DNA of 8,176 nucleotides from Bacillota bacterium. Its GTDB lineage: Bacteria; Bacillota_A; Clostridia; Peptostreptococcales; Anaerovoracaceae. The number at the start of each line of letters is the position of its first letter. Positions within the stretch are counted from its first letter, which is position 1. The translations under genes were made by a program, and so were the position numbers. The stretch spans positions 1-8,176 of the forward strand of contig JAFRWQ010000255.1 of NCBI GenBank assembly GCA_017437925.1, written 5' to 3'. Under the pieces are notes generated by a model. That model was not told where the DNA came from. It saw only the letters and a list, made by a program, of their open reading frames with translations, and made no database searches. This document shows positions 1 to 5,735 of this stretch, one piece after another.

Positions 1-2
1 CA

Positions 3-1391
3 GTAAGGCAGGCCGAGGCCTCAAAGCAAAAATACATAACAAAGTACGGCGACGATTCGGGGGCGGACTACCGCTTCGCGGCGGAGGACATACCGGCCCT
101 GGATTTCATGGGCGCCAAAAATCTGGTGCTTTCGAATGAACCTGCTCCTCTGGCCGAAAACGCCCTCATAGTGGGTAACATACGCATGGGCTTCGGCCAT
201 TACCGCATAAGCATTGCCATGGCGTCCTGCGCCAGAGCCCTGGGCTTTACCCCTTACTGGCTGGATCTTGCCGGCTTCGACGCGACGGGATCAAAGATGA
301 TCAGGGAGCAGAATGCCTTGTATTCCAAGGCTTCCCGCATTTCCCAGAAGTCCTTCCTCTTCAACCGCCTGTTCTGGGAGCCCCTGAACAGCGAGGGCTT
401 CAGAAAGCTCACCTACAACGCGAAAGACCAGAAGAACTCTGAGCTTCTCGTCCCTCTTTTTGCCTCCCTTCCCAAAGACGTACCGTATATAGCGACCCAC
501 GTCTGGCCGAGCCAGGCCGCGGTCCACGCCGGGCTCACTCACGTCGTCAACGCCATACCCGACAACTGGCCCATGGCACTGCACCTGTCGGAAGGCGCGA
601 TCCACACCGTCCAGACCGATTTTGCCTGGCTGGGTTATAAGATGATGAACGGTTTCGCCAAAACGCCCCTCAAGGGCATACCGGGGGACGAGCTTAAGAT
701 GGTCGGCCGCTACGTGGACCACGAGCTTTTGAAAGACCTGGAAGAGGACAACAGGGCAAGGCAGGCCAGGGCGAACGGAGCGGGACCGCTCAGGTTCCTC
801 CTCACCGTCGGCGGAGCGGGAGCCGGCTACAGCCAGTTCCTCTCGATGGTAAAGCATCTGCTGACTCATGTGAACGCCGGCAGGGCCGCGGTCTTTATAA
901 ACTGCGGCGATCATAAGGACGTGCTCGAAAAGCTGCAAAAGGACCTGGCGGGTACGCCAATGCGCTGCTTTATCGACGATTACGAGGGTCTCAAGGCCTT
1001 CGCGGGGAGCATCAGGAACGGAAAAGCGGAGGGCCTTACTGCGGTGTGCTGCGGCGATATCTTCAAGGCGGTGTACGCGACGAACCTTCTGATGCCGGTA
1101 AGCGACGTGCTCATAACCAAGCCTTCGGAGCTTGCTTATTATCCCATACCGAAGATCTTCATGAAGCACATAGGCGGCCACGAGGTCTACGGGGCAATAT
1201 GCTCTCAGGAAGCCGGCGACGGCACCTTCGAGTGCCCCGACGAGAGGTCCATGAACGCCATGATAGACCGCATCATCGAAGATCACGGGATCTACTGCCA
1301 CATGTGCTCGAGGATAGACGAAATGAAGGCCTGGGGAGCCTACGACGGAGGCTACCGCTGCGTGAAGCTGGCCGCCGGAATTGCAGAATAG
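3..1391 (+). CDS. Putative GT-B-fold glycosyltransferase (MurG/MGDG-synthase-like), 5' end missing
   Basis: The frame is open from the first in-frame codon of the window to the TAG at 1389-1391, giving 462 residues, so the true start lies to the left. An internal ATG at 108 is a poor start: the nearest GGAGG (83-87) is 20 bases away, and the upstream codons read as ordinary protein (KYITKYGDDSGADYRF). Two features point to a GT-B nucleotide-sugar transferase. Near the N-terminus, GNIRMGFGHYRIS (from about base 175) resembles the glycine-rich GxGH loop of MurG and MGDG synthases. Near the C-terminus, VSDVLITKPSELAYYP (from about base 1098) resembles the 'D-x-x-I-T-K-P' donor-site segment. A further glycine-rich stretch, LLTVGGAGAGYSQF (about 798-839), fits the start of the second Rossmann half. 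I see no signal peptide or membrane segment in the part present. Donor and acceptor are unknown. It matches a clostridial family usually annotated only as a DUF. No terminator separates it from the next gene. Confidence 0.7.
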   Translation, partial: VRQAEASKQKYITKYGDDSGADYRFAAEDIPALDFMGAKNLVLSNEPAPLAENALIVGNIRMGFGHYRISIAMASCARALGFTPYWLDLAGFDATGSKMIREQNALYSKASRISQKSFLFNRLFWEPLNSEGFRKLTYNAKDQKNSELLVPLFASLPKDVPYIATHVWPSQAAVHAGLTHVVNAIPDNWPMALHLSEGAIHTVQTDFAWLGYKMMNGFAKTPLKGIPGDELKMVGRYVDHELLKDLEEDNRARQARANGAGPLRFLLTVGGAGAGYSQFLSMVKHLLTHVNAGRAAVFINCGDHKDVLEKLQKDLAGTPMRCFIDDYEGLKAFAGSIRNGKAEGLTAVCCGDIFKAVYATNLLMPVSDVLITKPSELAYYPIPKIFMKHIGGHEVYGAICSQEAGDGTFECPDERSMNAMIDRIIEDHGIYCHMCSRIDEMKAWGAYDGGYRCVKLAAGIAE

Positions 1392-1441
1392 ACCCGTACC
1401 AACTATCATAAAATCCTATCGGTCATAGAAGGCTCCGGGCT

Positions 1442-1469
1442 TTGATTTACAGTTCCGCTGTTATATAAT
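1442..1469 (+). promoter_or_regulatory. Sigma-A-type promoter of the desulfoferrodoxin operon
   Basis: A perfect TATAAT lies at 1464-1469, with TTGATT (four of six matches to TTGACA) at 1442-1447 and a 16-base spacer. It sits in the AT-rich 120-base gap between the glycosyltransferase-like gene and desulfoferrodoxin. Transcription would start near 1476, leaving a leader of about 36 bases before the ATG at 1512. I looked for a PerR- or Fur-type inverted repeat and found no convincing one, so control by peroxide or iron is not shown by the sequence. Confidence 0.65.
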
Positions 1470-1511
1470 AGCAATGCGATTGTTTGTTAACGTAGCTGAA
1501 GGAGGAACAAG

Positions 1512-1880
1512 ATGACATTCTACAAATGCGCCCTCTGCGGCAACATCATTGCCCATATCCACGATTCCGGCGTCCGCGTCCACTGCTGCGGGCAGGAGAT
1601 GCAGCCGATGACTGCGAATACCACCGACGCCTCGCTCGAAAAGCACGTTCCCGTCATCGAGGTGAACGGAAACCTGGTGACCGTCACCGTGGGCTCAGTG
1701 GAGCATCCCATGCTCGCGGAGCATTACATCGAGTGGATCATGCTCGAGACCGAGCAGGGAAGGCAGAGGAAGCCTTTAAAGCCCGGCGACAAGCCCGTCG
1801 CCGTCTTCGCTCTCGCCGAGGGCGACAAGCCCCTCGCGGCCTACGAGCTCTGCAATCTCCACGGCCTCTGGAAGGGTTAA
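1512..1880 (+). CDS. dfx: Desulfoferrodoxin (two-iron superoxide reductase)
   Basis: This cytoplasmic enzyme reduces superoxide to hydrogen peroxide without making oxygen, the usual anaerobe strategy; electrons normally come from rubredoxin. The 122-residue length is normal for the two-domain form. The N-terminal desulforedoxin domain has the Fe(Cys)4 set C6, C9, C25 and C26 (CALCGN and HCCGQEM). The C-terminal neelaredoxin domain has the catalytic EKHVP loop (E43, K44, H45), the iron ligands H65 (VEHPM) and H71 (HYIEW), and C114 and H117 in the CNLHG motif. All ligands of both iron sites are therefore present and the enzyme should be active. The start is fixed by a strong AGGAGG at 1500-1505, six bases before the ATG. 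It is the first gene after the promoter at 1442-1469, and the radical-SAM gene follows after nine bases. Confidence 0.97.
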   Translation: MTFYKCALCGNIIAHIHDSGVRVHCCGQEMQPMTANTTDASLEKHVPVIEVNGNLVTVTVGSVEHPMLAEHYIEWIMLETEQGRQRKPLKPGDKPVAVFALAEGDKPLAAYELCNLHGLWKG

Positions 1881-1889
1881 AGGAGTTTA

Positions 1890-2777
1890 ATGCACTTTAC
1901 CGAGGCGAAGAGCCTGCTCATCCAAAACAAGGGCCACGTCGGGATGAATATATACCGGGGCTGTTCCCACGGCTGCATATACTGCGACAGCAGGAGCAAA
2001 TGCTACGGTTTCACCCATGACTTCGAGGATATCGAAGTCAAGAAGAACGCGCCCGAGCTTCTGGAGAAGGCTCTGAGATCAAAGAGAAACAAATGCATGA
2101 TAGGGACCGGGTCCATGTCCGATCCCTACATGCACTGCGAAAAGGAGCTTGAGCTTACGAGGGAATGTCTTAAGACCGCCGATAAGCTGGGCTTCGGTTT
2201 TTCGCTGCTCACCAAGTCGGACATGGTGATGAGAGACATCGACATCCTGAGTTCGATCAACGAAAAGGCGAGGGCGGTGCTTCAGATGACCGTCACCACC
2301 TTTGACGACGAGCTTTGCCGAAAGCTCGAGCCCAATGTCTGCCCGACGTCAAGGCGCCTTGAAGTACTCAGGGAGTTCTCAAAGCGGGGCATCGACACCG
2401 CGGTCTGGCTCTCTCCAGTGCTTCCCTTCATCAACGACACCGAAGAGAACATTGGGAGTATACTGGAAGGCTGCGCGGAGGCCGGAGTAAAGGCCGTCGT
2501 CTGCTTCGGCATGGGCCTCACCTTAAGGGAGGGCAACAGGGAGTACTATTTCGACGCCCTGGACAGGCTGTACACGGGTCTTAAGGAGCGCTACATGAAG
2601 CTCTACGGCAATTCATATATGGTGATGAGTCCGGACAACGGCAGGCTGATGAAGATATTCCGCGATCTCTGCGCGGATCACGGCATCATCTGCGATATGA
2701 ACGAGTGCTTTGAGTGGATGGACCGCTTCCCCGAAAAAAGCGTTCAGATAAGCATGTTTGACATGATGCCGAAATAG
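1890..2777 (+). CDS. SPL-family radical SAM protein
   Basis: This is a 295-residue radical-SAM enzyme. The cluster-binding CxxxCxxC is at C25, C29 and C32 within YRGCSHGCIYCDSR, preceded by the short N-terminal stretch typical of the spore-photoproduct-lyase-like (SplB/Rv2578c-type) branch. Next come a GTGSMSDPYM segment around residues 72-81, which by position may contact S-adenosylmethionine, and an LLTKS strand. The fold should be a TIM barrel holding one [4Fe-4S] cluster. Family members cleave SAM to make a 5'-deoxyadenosyl radical, but most have no known substrate. I do not claim it repairs spore photoproduct, because the SplB-specific C-terminal catalytic cysteine cannot be assigned with confidence. 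The AAAGGAG at 1879-1885 overlaps the stop of dfx and sits four bases before the ATG, so the two genes are probably translated together. The DNA glycosylase two genes on makes a nucleic-acid substrate thinkable but unproven. Confidence 0.88.
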   Translation: MHFTEAKSLLIQNKGHVGMNIYRGCSHGCIYCDSRSKCYGFTHDFEDIEVKKNAPELLEKALRSKRNKCMIGTGSMSDPYMHCEKELELTRECLKTADKLGFGFSLLTKSDMVMRDIDILSSINEKARAVLQMTVTTFDDELCRKLEPNVCPTSRRLEVLREFSKRGIDTAVWLSPVLPFINDTEENIGSILEGCAEAGVKAVVCFGMGLTLREGNREYYFDALDRLYTGLKERYMKLYGNSYMVMSPDNGRLMKIFRDLCADHGIICDMNECFEWMDRFPEKSVQISMFDMMPK

Positions 2778-2799
2778 CCGGCATGCCCTTAAGGGCCGG
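2778..2799 (+). promoter_or_regulatory. Inverted repeat covering the ribosome binding site of the next gene
   Basis: The 30-base gap holds the perfect palindrome GCCCTTAAGGGC (2785-2796). It is flanked by CCGG at 2778-2781 and CCGG at 2796-2799, which can extend the stem around a four-base bulge. The 3' arm runs into the GGAGG at 2798-2802 that should start translation of the DUF5714-like gene. In RNA this would compete with ribosome binding. No T-run follows, so it is not an intrinsic terminator. A regulatory role is inference. Confidence 0.35.
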
Positions 2800-2807
2800 A
2801 GGACCTT

Positions 2808-3539
2808 ATGAAAAACGACGAATGCCTCATCTGCGGGGCTCCCCTGGAATACTTGGACCACGAAGAGATGATGAGCTGCGCCATCTGCGGAAGGCGCGAG
2901 ATGAGCAACACCAGATGCGTGAACGGCCACTACGTCTGCAACGCCTGCCACAAGAAAGGCCTTGATTCCATACTGGGCGTATGCATGGCGGAGACCTCGA
3001 AGGACCCGGTCCGCATCATAAGGAAGATGATGGCCATGCCTTTCTGCCACATGCACGGTCCCGAGCACCACGTCATGGTCGGGGCGGCCCTGCTGACGGC
3101 GTATAAGAACGCCGGCGGAGACATAGACCTTAAAAAGGCCCTCGACACCATGATGATAAGGGGAGGGCAGGTGCCCGGAGGAGCCTGCGGTTTTTGGGGA
3201 GCCTGCGGAGCCGGCATAAGCAGCGGCATCTTCGTCTCCATAATCTCAGGCTCGACTCCCCTGGGGGAGGAGCCCTTCGCCCTTTCCCACAAGATGACGG
3301 CAAGATCGCTTGCCAAAATAGGGGAGATCGGCGGGCCCCGCTGCTGCAAGAGGGGCTCCTACATCTCAATACTCGAGGCCATAGACTTCGTCAGGGAGCA
3401 CTTCGGGATCGAGATGGAAAAGCCCAAGATAGTCTGCGGCCATTTCAATAAGAACAACCAGTGCACCAGGGAAAACTGCCCCTTCTACCCGGCGAACGCG
3501 GCCGCGGCGAAGGAAAAGGAAGAGGGCGGGGAGAACTGA
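2808..3539 (+). CDS. DUF5714-like cysteine-rich protein of unknown function
   Basis: This 243-residue soluble protein has 16 cysteines. The N-terminus carries zinc-ribbon-like pairs (C6/C9, C24/C27, then C37, C44, C47). The middle has a histidine-rich PFCHMHGPEHH motif (residues 78-88) and a glycine-rich CGFWGACGAGISSGIF segment (127-142) with C127 and C133. A CC pair (C179, C180) follows in GGPRCCKR. The tail has C210, C219 and C224 in CGHF...CTRENCPFYP, ending in a charged Ala/Lys/Glu stretch. The pattern matches what I recall of DUF5714 proteins of anaerobes, for which no reaction is established. The cysteine and histidine content suggests zinc or iron-sulfur binding. The start is set by GGAGG at 2798-2802, five bases before the ATG. 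It is 30 bases after the radical-SAM gene and one base before the glycosylase gene. It could be a metal-binding partner of the radical-SAM protein, but this rests on position only. Confidence 0.72.
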   Translation: MKNDECLICGAPLEYLDHEEMMSCAICGRREMSNTRCVNGHYVCNACHKKGLDSILGVCMAETSKDPVRIIRKMMAMPFCHMHGPEHHVMVGAALLTAYKNAGGDIDLKKALDTMMIRGGQVPGGACGFWGACGAGISSGIFVSIISGSTPLGEEPFALSHKMTARSLAKIGEIGGPRCCKRGSYISILEAIDFVREHFGIEMEKPKIVCGHFNKNNQCTRENCPFYPANAAAAKEKEEGGEN

Positions 3540-3540
3540 G

Positions 3541-4035
3541 ATGGAGTACGAGCATATCGTCCACCCCTTTGACGCTCTGTACACCGCGGATTCTAAAATA
3601 CTCATACTCGGAAGCCTGCCCTCGGTGAAGTCGAGGGAGCAGAACTTCTTCTACGGCCATCCCCAGAACCGCTTCTGGCCCCTGATCGCCCTGCTGCTGG
3701 GGGAGCCGGTACCGAAAACCGTCGAAGAGAAAAAGGCTTTGGTACTCTCCCATGGAATTGCCCTCTGGGACAGCATCTACAGCTGCGATATCAAGGGTTC
3801 TGATGATAAGAGCATAAAAGACCCGCAGCCTACCGATCTGGCTCCCGTCATCAAAGCTTCGGATATAAGCGCCGTCTTCTGCAACGGTGCGGCCTCGTGG
3901 AAGTACTACCACCGCTTTCAGGAGAAGGAGCTGGGCATGGCTGCTGCGCAGCTTCCTTCAACCAGCCCCGCCAATGCGGCATGGTCCATGGAAAGGCTGG
4001 CCGGCGAGTGGAAGATCATACTCAAATACCTGTAG
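3541..4035 (+). CDS. DNA-deoxyinosine (hypoxanthine-DNA) glycosylase, UDG superfamily
   Basis: This 164-residue enzyme belongs to the hypoxanthine-DNA glycosylase branch (family 6) of the uracil-DNA-glycosylase superfamily. It excises hypoxanthine, the deamination product of adenine, from DNA and starts base-excision repair. The N-terminal HPFDALY and LILGSLPSVKSREQNFFYGHPQNRFW (residues 21-46) are the family's signature motif 1; N43 is in the position expected for the catalytic asparagine. The C-terminal LPSTSPAN (138-145) is motif 2, which inserts into the DNA minor groove. Length is normal and nothing is missing. The ATG at 3541 lies one base after the previous stop, with GGGGAG at 3528-3533 as ribosome binding site inside the upstream gene, so translation is probably coupled. 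It is the last gene before the terminator. Confidence 0.92.
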   Translation: MEYEHIVHPFDALYTADSKILILGSLPSVKSREQNFFYGHPQNRFWPLIALLLGEPVPKTVEEKKALVLSHGIALWDSIYSCDIKGSDDKSIKDPQPTDLAPVIKASDISAVFCNGAASWKYYHRFQEKELGMAAAQLPSTSPANAAWSMERLAGEWKIILKYL

Positions 4036-4048
4036 GCTCTCAGGACGC

Positions 4049-4073
4049 AAGCCGGGCTTTGCCCGGTTTTTTT
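4049..4073 (+). terminator. Intrinsic (rho-independent) terminator
   Basis: The stem CCGGGC (4052-4057) pairs with GCCCGG (4061-4066) around a TTT loop, directly followed by seven T residues (4067-4073). The stem can be lengthened by G4051-T4067 and by A4049/A4050 with T4068/T4069. It starts 13 bases after the glycosylase stop and closes the desulfoferrodoxin operon. Confidence 0.93.
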
Positions 4074-4085
4074 ATGCGGGCCGAA

Positions 4086-4115
4086 ATGGCATGCTCATTT
4101 CATTTGTGATATAAT
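4086..4115 (+). promoter_or_regulatory. Extended -10 promoter of the thioredoxin/polyferredoxin operon
   Basis: A perfect TATAAT at 4110-4115 is preceded by TG at 4107-4108, giving the extended -10 form TGnTATAAT. A weak -35, ATGGCA (four of six matches), lies at 4086-4091 with an 18-base spacer. Transcription would begin near 4122. Its position just after the terminator marks the start of a separate unit. Confidence 0.7.
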
Positions 4116-4203
4116 AAACTGAATTTTAATGTGCAAGTCGGGCAAAGGTCCCGCGCGAGGCTCAGCGCCGGGATACTGCCTTGCGATATGCGGGGATAGT
4201 CAG
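4116..4203 (+). other. 5' leader with a long imperfect hairpin
   Basis: About 80 bases separate the predicted transcription start from the ATG at 4204. The RNA can fold into one 52-base hairpin: GCAA (4133-4136) with TTGC (4181-4184), GGCA (4141-4144) with TGCC (4177-4180), and GTCCCGCGC (4148-4156) with the segment 4165-4174 containing one bulged C, closed by an eight-base GAGGCTCA loop. No T-run follows, so it is not a terminator by itself. I could not match it to a riboswitch class I know. It may be a control element or only a stabilising leader. Confidence 0.45.
4192..4196 (+). promoter_or_regulatory. Weak ribosome binding site deciding the thioredoxin start
   Basis: GGGGA at 4192-4196 lies seven bases before the ATG at 4204. 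The alternative ATG at 4129 has no purine-rich site before it, only AT-rich DNA next to the promoter. This favours 4204 as the start. Confidence 0.5.
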
Positions 4204-4740
4204 ATGGATCTCAAAAAAGTGTTTCTAGCGGTGCTGGTTATCGGGCTTGCCGTCATGATCGCCGCGGCCTATTTCGGGGGAGAGCTCGGAAATAAGGACA
4301 AGGATGACGAGGACGAAGCCAAGGCCTTCGCCTTTGAGACGACTGACATAAACGGGAACACCGTTAGCCTCGCCGATTACGCGGGCGCCAAGGTCATAAT
4401 GGTCAACATGTGGGAGCCCTGGTGCGGCCCCTGCGTCAACGAGATGCCCGACCTTGAGAAGCTCTACCAGAAGTACAAGGACGACGGTTTCATCATACTC
4501 GGCGTCTTCGCGACCATAGACGGGGACGAGGACGCGAAGTGGGTCATGAGCAGCACCGGCGTTTCATATCCCATACTCCACGCCTCCGAGGAATTCGTGG
4601 TGTTCAACACCGGCTACGTTCCCACCACCGTCTTCCTCGACGACAAGGGCTGGGGCCTGACCGAAAACGCCTACGTGGGCGCCAAGGATTTCGAGGCCTG
4701 GGACGCCATAGTTTCGGAGCTTTTGAAAAATGCGAAGTAA
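4204..4740 (+). CDS. Membrane-anchored TlpA/ResA-like thiol-disulfide oxidoreductase
   Basis: This 178-residue protein has a short basic N-terminus (MDLKK), a membrane anchor (about residues 6-24), an acidic linker (KDKDDEDE, 31-38) and a thioredoxin fold of the AhpC-TSA/redoxin type outside the cell. The active site is WCGPC (73-77) with catalytic C74 and C77, and the cis-proline is P140 in YVPTT. Such proteins exchange dithiol and disulfide with extracytoplasmic partners, for example in cytochrome c maturation or disulfide reduction. The anchor at the very N-terminus and the ribosome binding site favour the ATG at 4204; starting at 4129 would add 25 residues before the anchor, encoded by the leader hairpin. 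The next gene begins inside its last codons (11-base overlap). No CcdA/DsbD-type electron donor is visible, so the polyferredoxin in the same operon is the obvious candidate donor (inference). Confidence 0.9.
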   Translation: MDLKKVFLAVLVIGLAVMIAAAYFGGELGNKDKDDEDEAKAFAFETTDINGNTVSLADYAGAKVIMVNMWEPWCGPCVNEMPDLEKLYQKYKDDGFIILGVFATIDGDEDAKWVMSSTGVSYPILHASEEFVVFNTGYVPTTVFLDDKGWGLTENAYVGAKDFEAWDAIVSELLKNAK

Positions 4741-4867
4741 GAGGATATTCTGGCTTCTCATAGCCGCGGCGGCTGCCATGACCGGAGCCGGGCTCGCCCT
4801 GGGCCAGGCCGGGCAGGTGCTGGTGAGGGCGGCAAATATATGTCTGGAGTGTGTGGGCATTGGATAG
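4730..4867 (+). CDS. CD1871A-type CXXC-motif membrane miniprotein
   Basis: This is a 45-residue protein, MRSKRIFWLLIA to CLECVGIG. A basic N-terminus (R2, K4, R5) is followed by a hydrophobic, alanine-rich membrane helix (about residues 6-25) and a short tail that ends in CLEC (C38, C41) four residues before the stop. By the positive-inside rule the CXXC would lie on the extracytoplasmic face. The pattern matches the clostridial family named CD1871A family CXXC motif-containing protein. It overlaps the thioredoxin gene by 11 bases, with GGAG at 4716-4719 ten bases before the ATG, and overlaps the next gene as well. That overlap, together with the neighbouring thioredoxin and polyferredoxin, suggests it passes electrons or holds a metal between the two (inference). 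Without it the region would show an unexplained gap of about 110 bases. Confidence 0.85.
   Translation: MRSKRIFWLLIAAAAAMTGAGLALGQAGQVLVRAANICLECVGIG
4846..4849 (+). promoter_or_regulatory. Ribosome binding site deciding the polyferredoxin start
   Basis: GGAG at 4846-4849 is only one base from the GTG at 4851 but ten bases from the in-frame TTG at 4860. The spacing favours TTG 4860. The GTG start would add only three residues. Confidence 0.45.
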
Positions 4868-5735
4868 TAAGAGAAGGACCGGAATACAGGCGGCCGCAGC
4901 CCTTATCCAGAACGCCAACCTCAGAGGCTTTCTCACCGGCCGCATATATCAGGGCGGCCTCAAGACGGTCTGCGTGCCCGGGCTCAACTGCTACTCCTGC
5001 CCGGGAGCTTTGGGAGCCTGCCCCATAGGCTCTCTGCAGAGCATGCTGGGGGCCAAGACCTTCAGGTTTCCCTACTATGTCTTAGGCCTGCTGGTCTTCT
5101 TCGGAGCCCTGCTGGGAAGGGCGGTCTGCGGCTTCCTCTGTCCGATGGGACTCATACAGGACCTGCTCGACAGAATAAAGCTTACGGTAAAGCATCCGGA
5201 GTTTAAAGGCGATAAGGCCTTAAGATATCTCAAGTACGCGGTGCTTTTGGTGACGGTGGTGGTCCTTCCGATTGCGGTGAAGCTCACGCCCTTCTTCTGC
5301 AAGTACATCTGCCCCTCGGGCACTCTGGCGGGCATTATGCTGGCCTTTGCGGACAGCAGCGTGGGAGCCCTGCTGGGCAGCCGCTTCGCCTTTAAGTTCG
5401 CTATACTGATTCTGGTGATACTGGCGTCCGCCGTGATATACAGGCCCTTCTGCAAGTATCTCTGCCCTCTGGGGGCCTTCTACGGCCTCTTCAACAGGGT
5501 CAGCGCAGTGAGGCTCTCCGTCGACAAGGCAGCCTGCGTGTCCTGCGGCCTCTGCGCTTCAGCCTGCGGCATGGGAGTCGATCCCGCAAAGGACCCCAAC
5601 TCCCCCGAATGCGTGCGCTGCGGAGCCTGCGCAGCCTGCTGCCCCCATAAAGCGATAAGCTGGGTATACCCCGGTTCGATAAAACCCCTTGAAAAGTCCG
5701 GAGAAAGACCGGCAAAGGCAGAACGAAATGAGTAA
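4860..5735 (+). CDS. NapH/polyferredoxin-like 4Fe-4S membrane protein
   Basis: This integral membrane electron-transfer protein has 291 residues from TTG 4860; GTG 4851 is the alternative start. The N-terminal part carries CVPGLNCYSCPGALGACPIG with C38, C44, C47 and C54. Hydrophobic helices follow (about 71-86, 125-142 and 180-195), with repeated CxxxCP motifs typical of NapH/CcoG/RnfB-linked proteins at C90/C94, C147/C151 and C198/C202. The C-terminus has two ferredoxin motifs: C226, C229, C232, C236 and C251, C254, C257, C261, enough for two [4Fe-4S] clusters that should face the cytoplasm. It probably moves electrons from a cytosolic donor to the membrane. It overlaps the CXXC gene by 8 bases and the next gene by 8 bases. 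Its fixed company with TlpA-like and CXXC proteins suggests the acceptor is a thiol protein outside the cell rather than a nitrate reductase; no nap genes are present. Confidence 0.9.
   Translation: MDSKRRTGIQAAAALIQNANLRGFLTGRIYQGGLKTVCVPGLNCYSCPGALGACPIGSLQSMLGAKTFRFPYYVLGLLVFFGALLGRAVCGFLCPMGLIQDLLDRIKLTVKHPEFKGDKALRYLKYAVLLVTVVVLPIAVKLTPFFCKYICPSGTLAGIMLAFADSSVGALLGSRFAFKFAILILVILASAVIYRPFCKYLCPLGAFYGLFNRVSAVRLSVDKAACVSCGLCASACGMGVDPAKDPNSPECVRCGACAACCPHKAISWVYPGSIKPLEKSGERPAKAERNE

Noticed and set aside
291..1409. Minus-strand open frame of 372 codons opposite the glycosyltransferase-like gene.
   Set aside because: It is a shadow of a well-supported + strand gene and carries no recognisable family motif.
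1411..1447. A terminator after the glycosyltransferase-like gene.
   Set aside because: Only a four-pair CTAT/ATAG hairpin (1416-1428) without a T-run is present.
1461..1500. A PerR- or Fur-type operator over the desulfoferrodoxin promoter.
   Set aside because: The AT-rich stretch has no good match to the dyad of either operator.
4129..4203. A start at ATG 4129 giving the thioredoxin a 25-residue N-terminal extension, or a separate leader peptide.
   Set aside because: There is no ribosome binding site before 4129, the extension would precede the membrane anchor, and the same bases form the leader hairpin.
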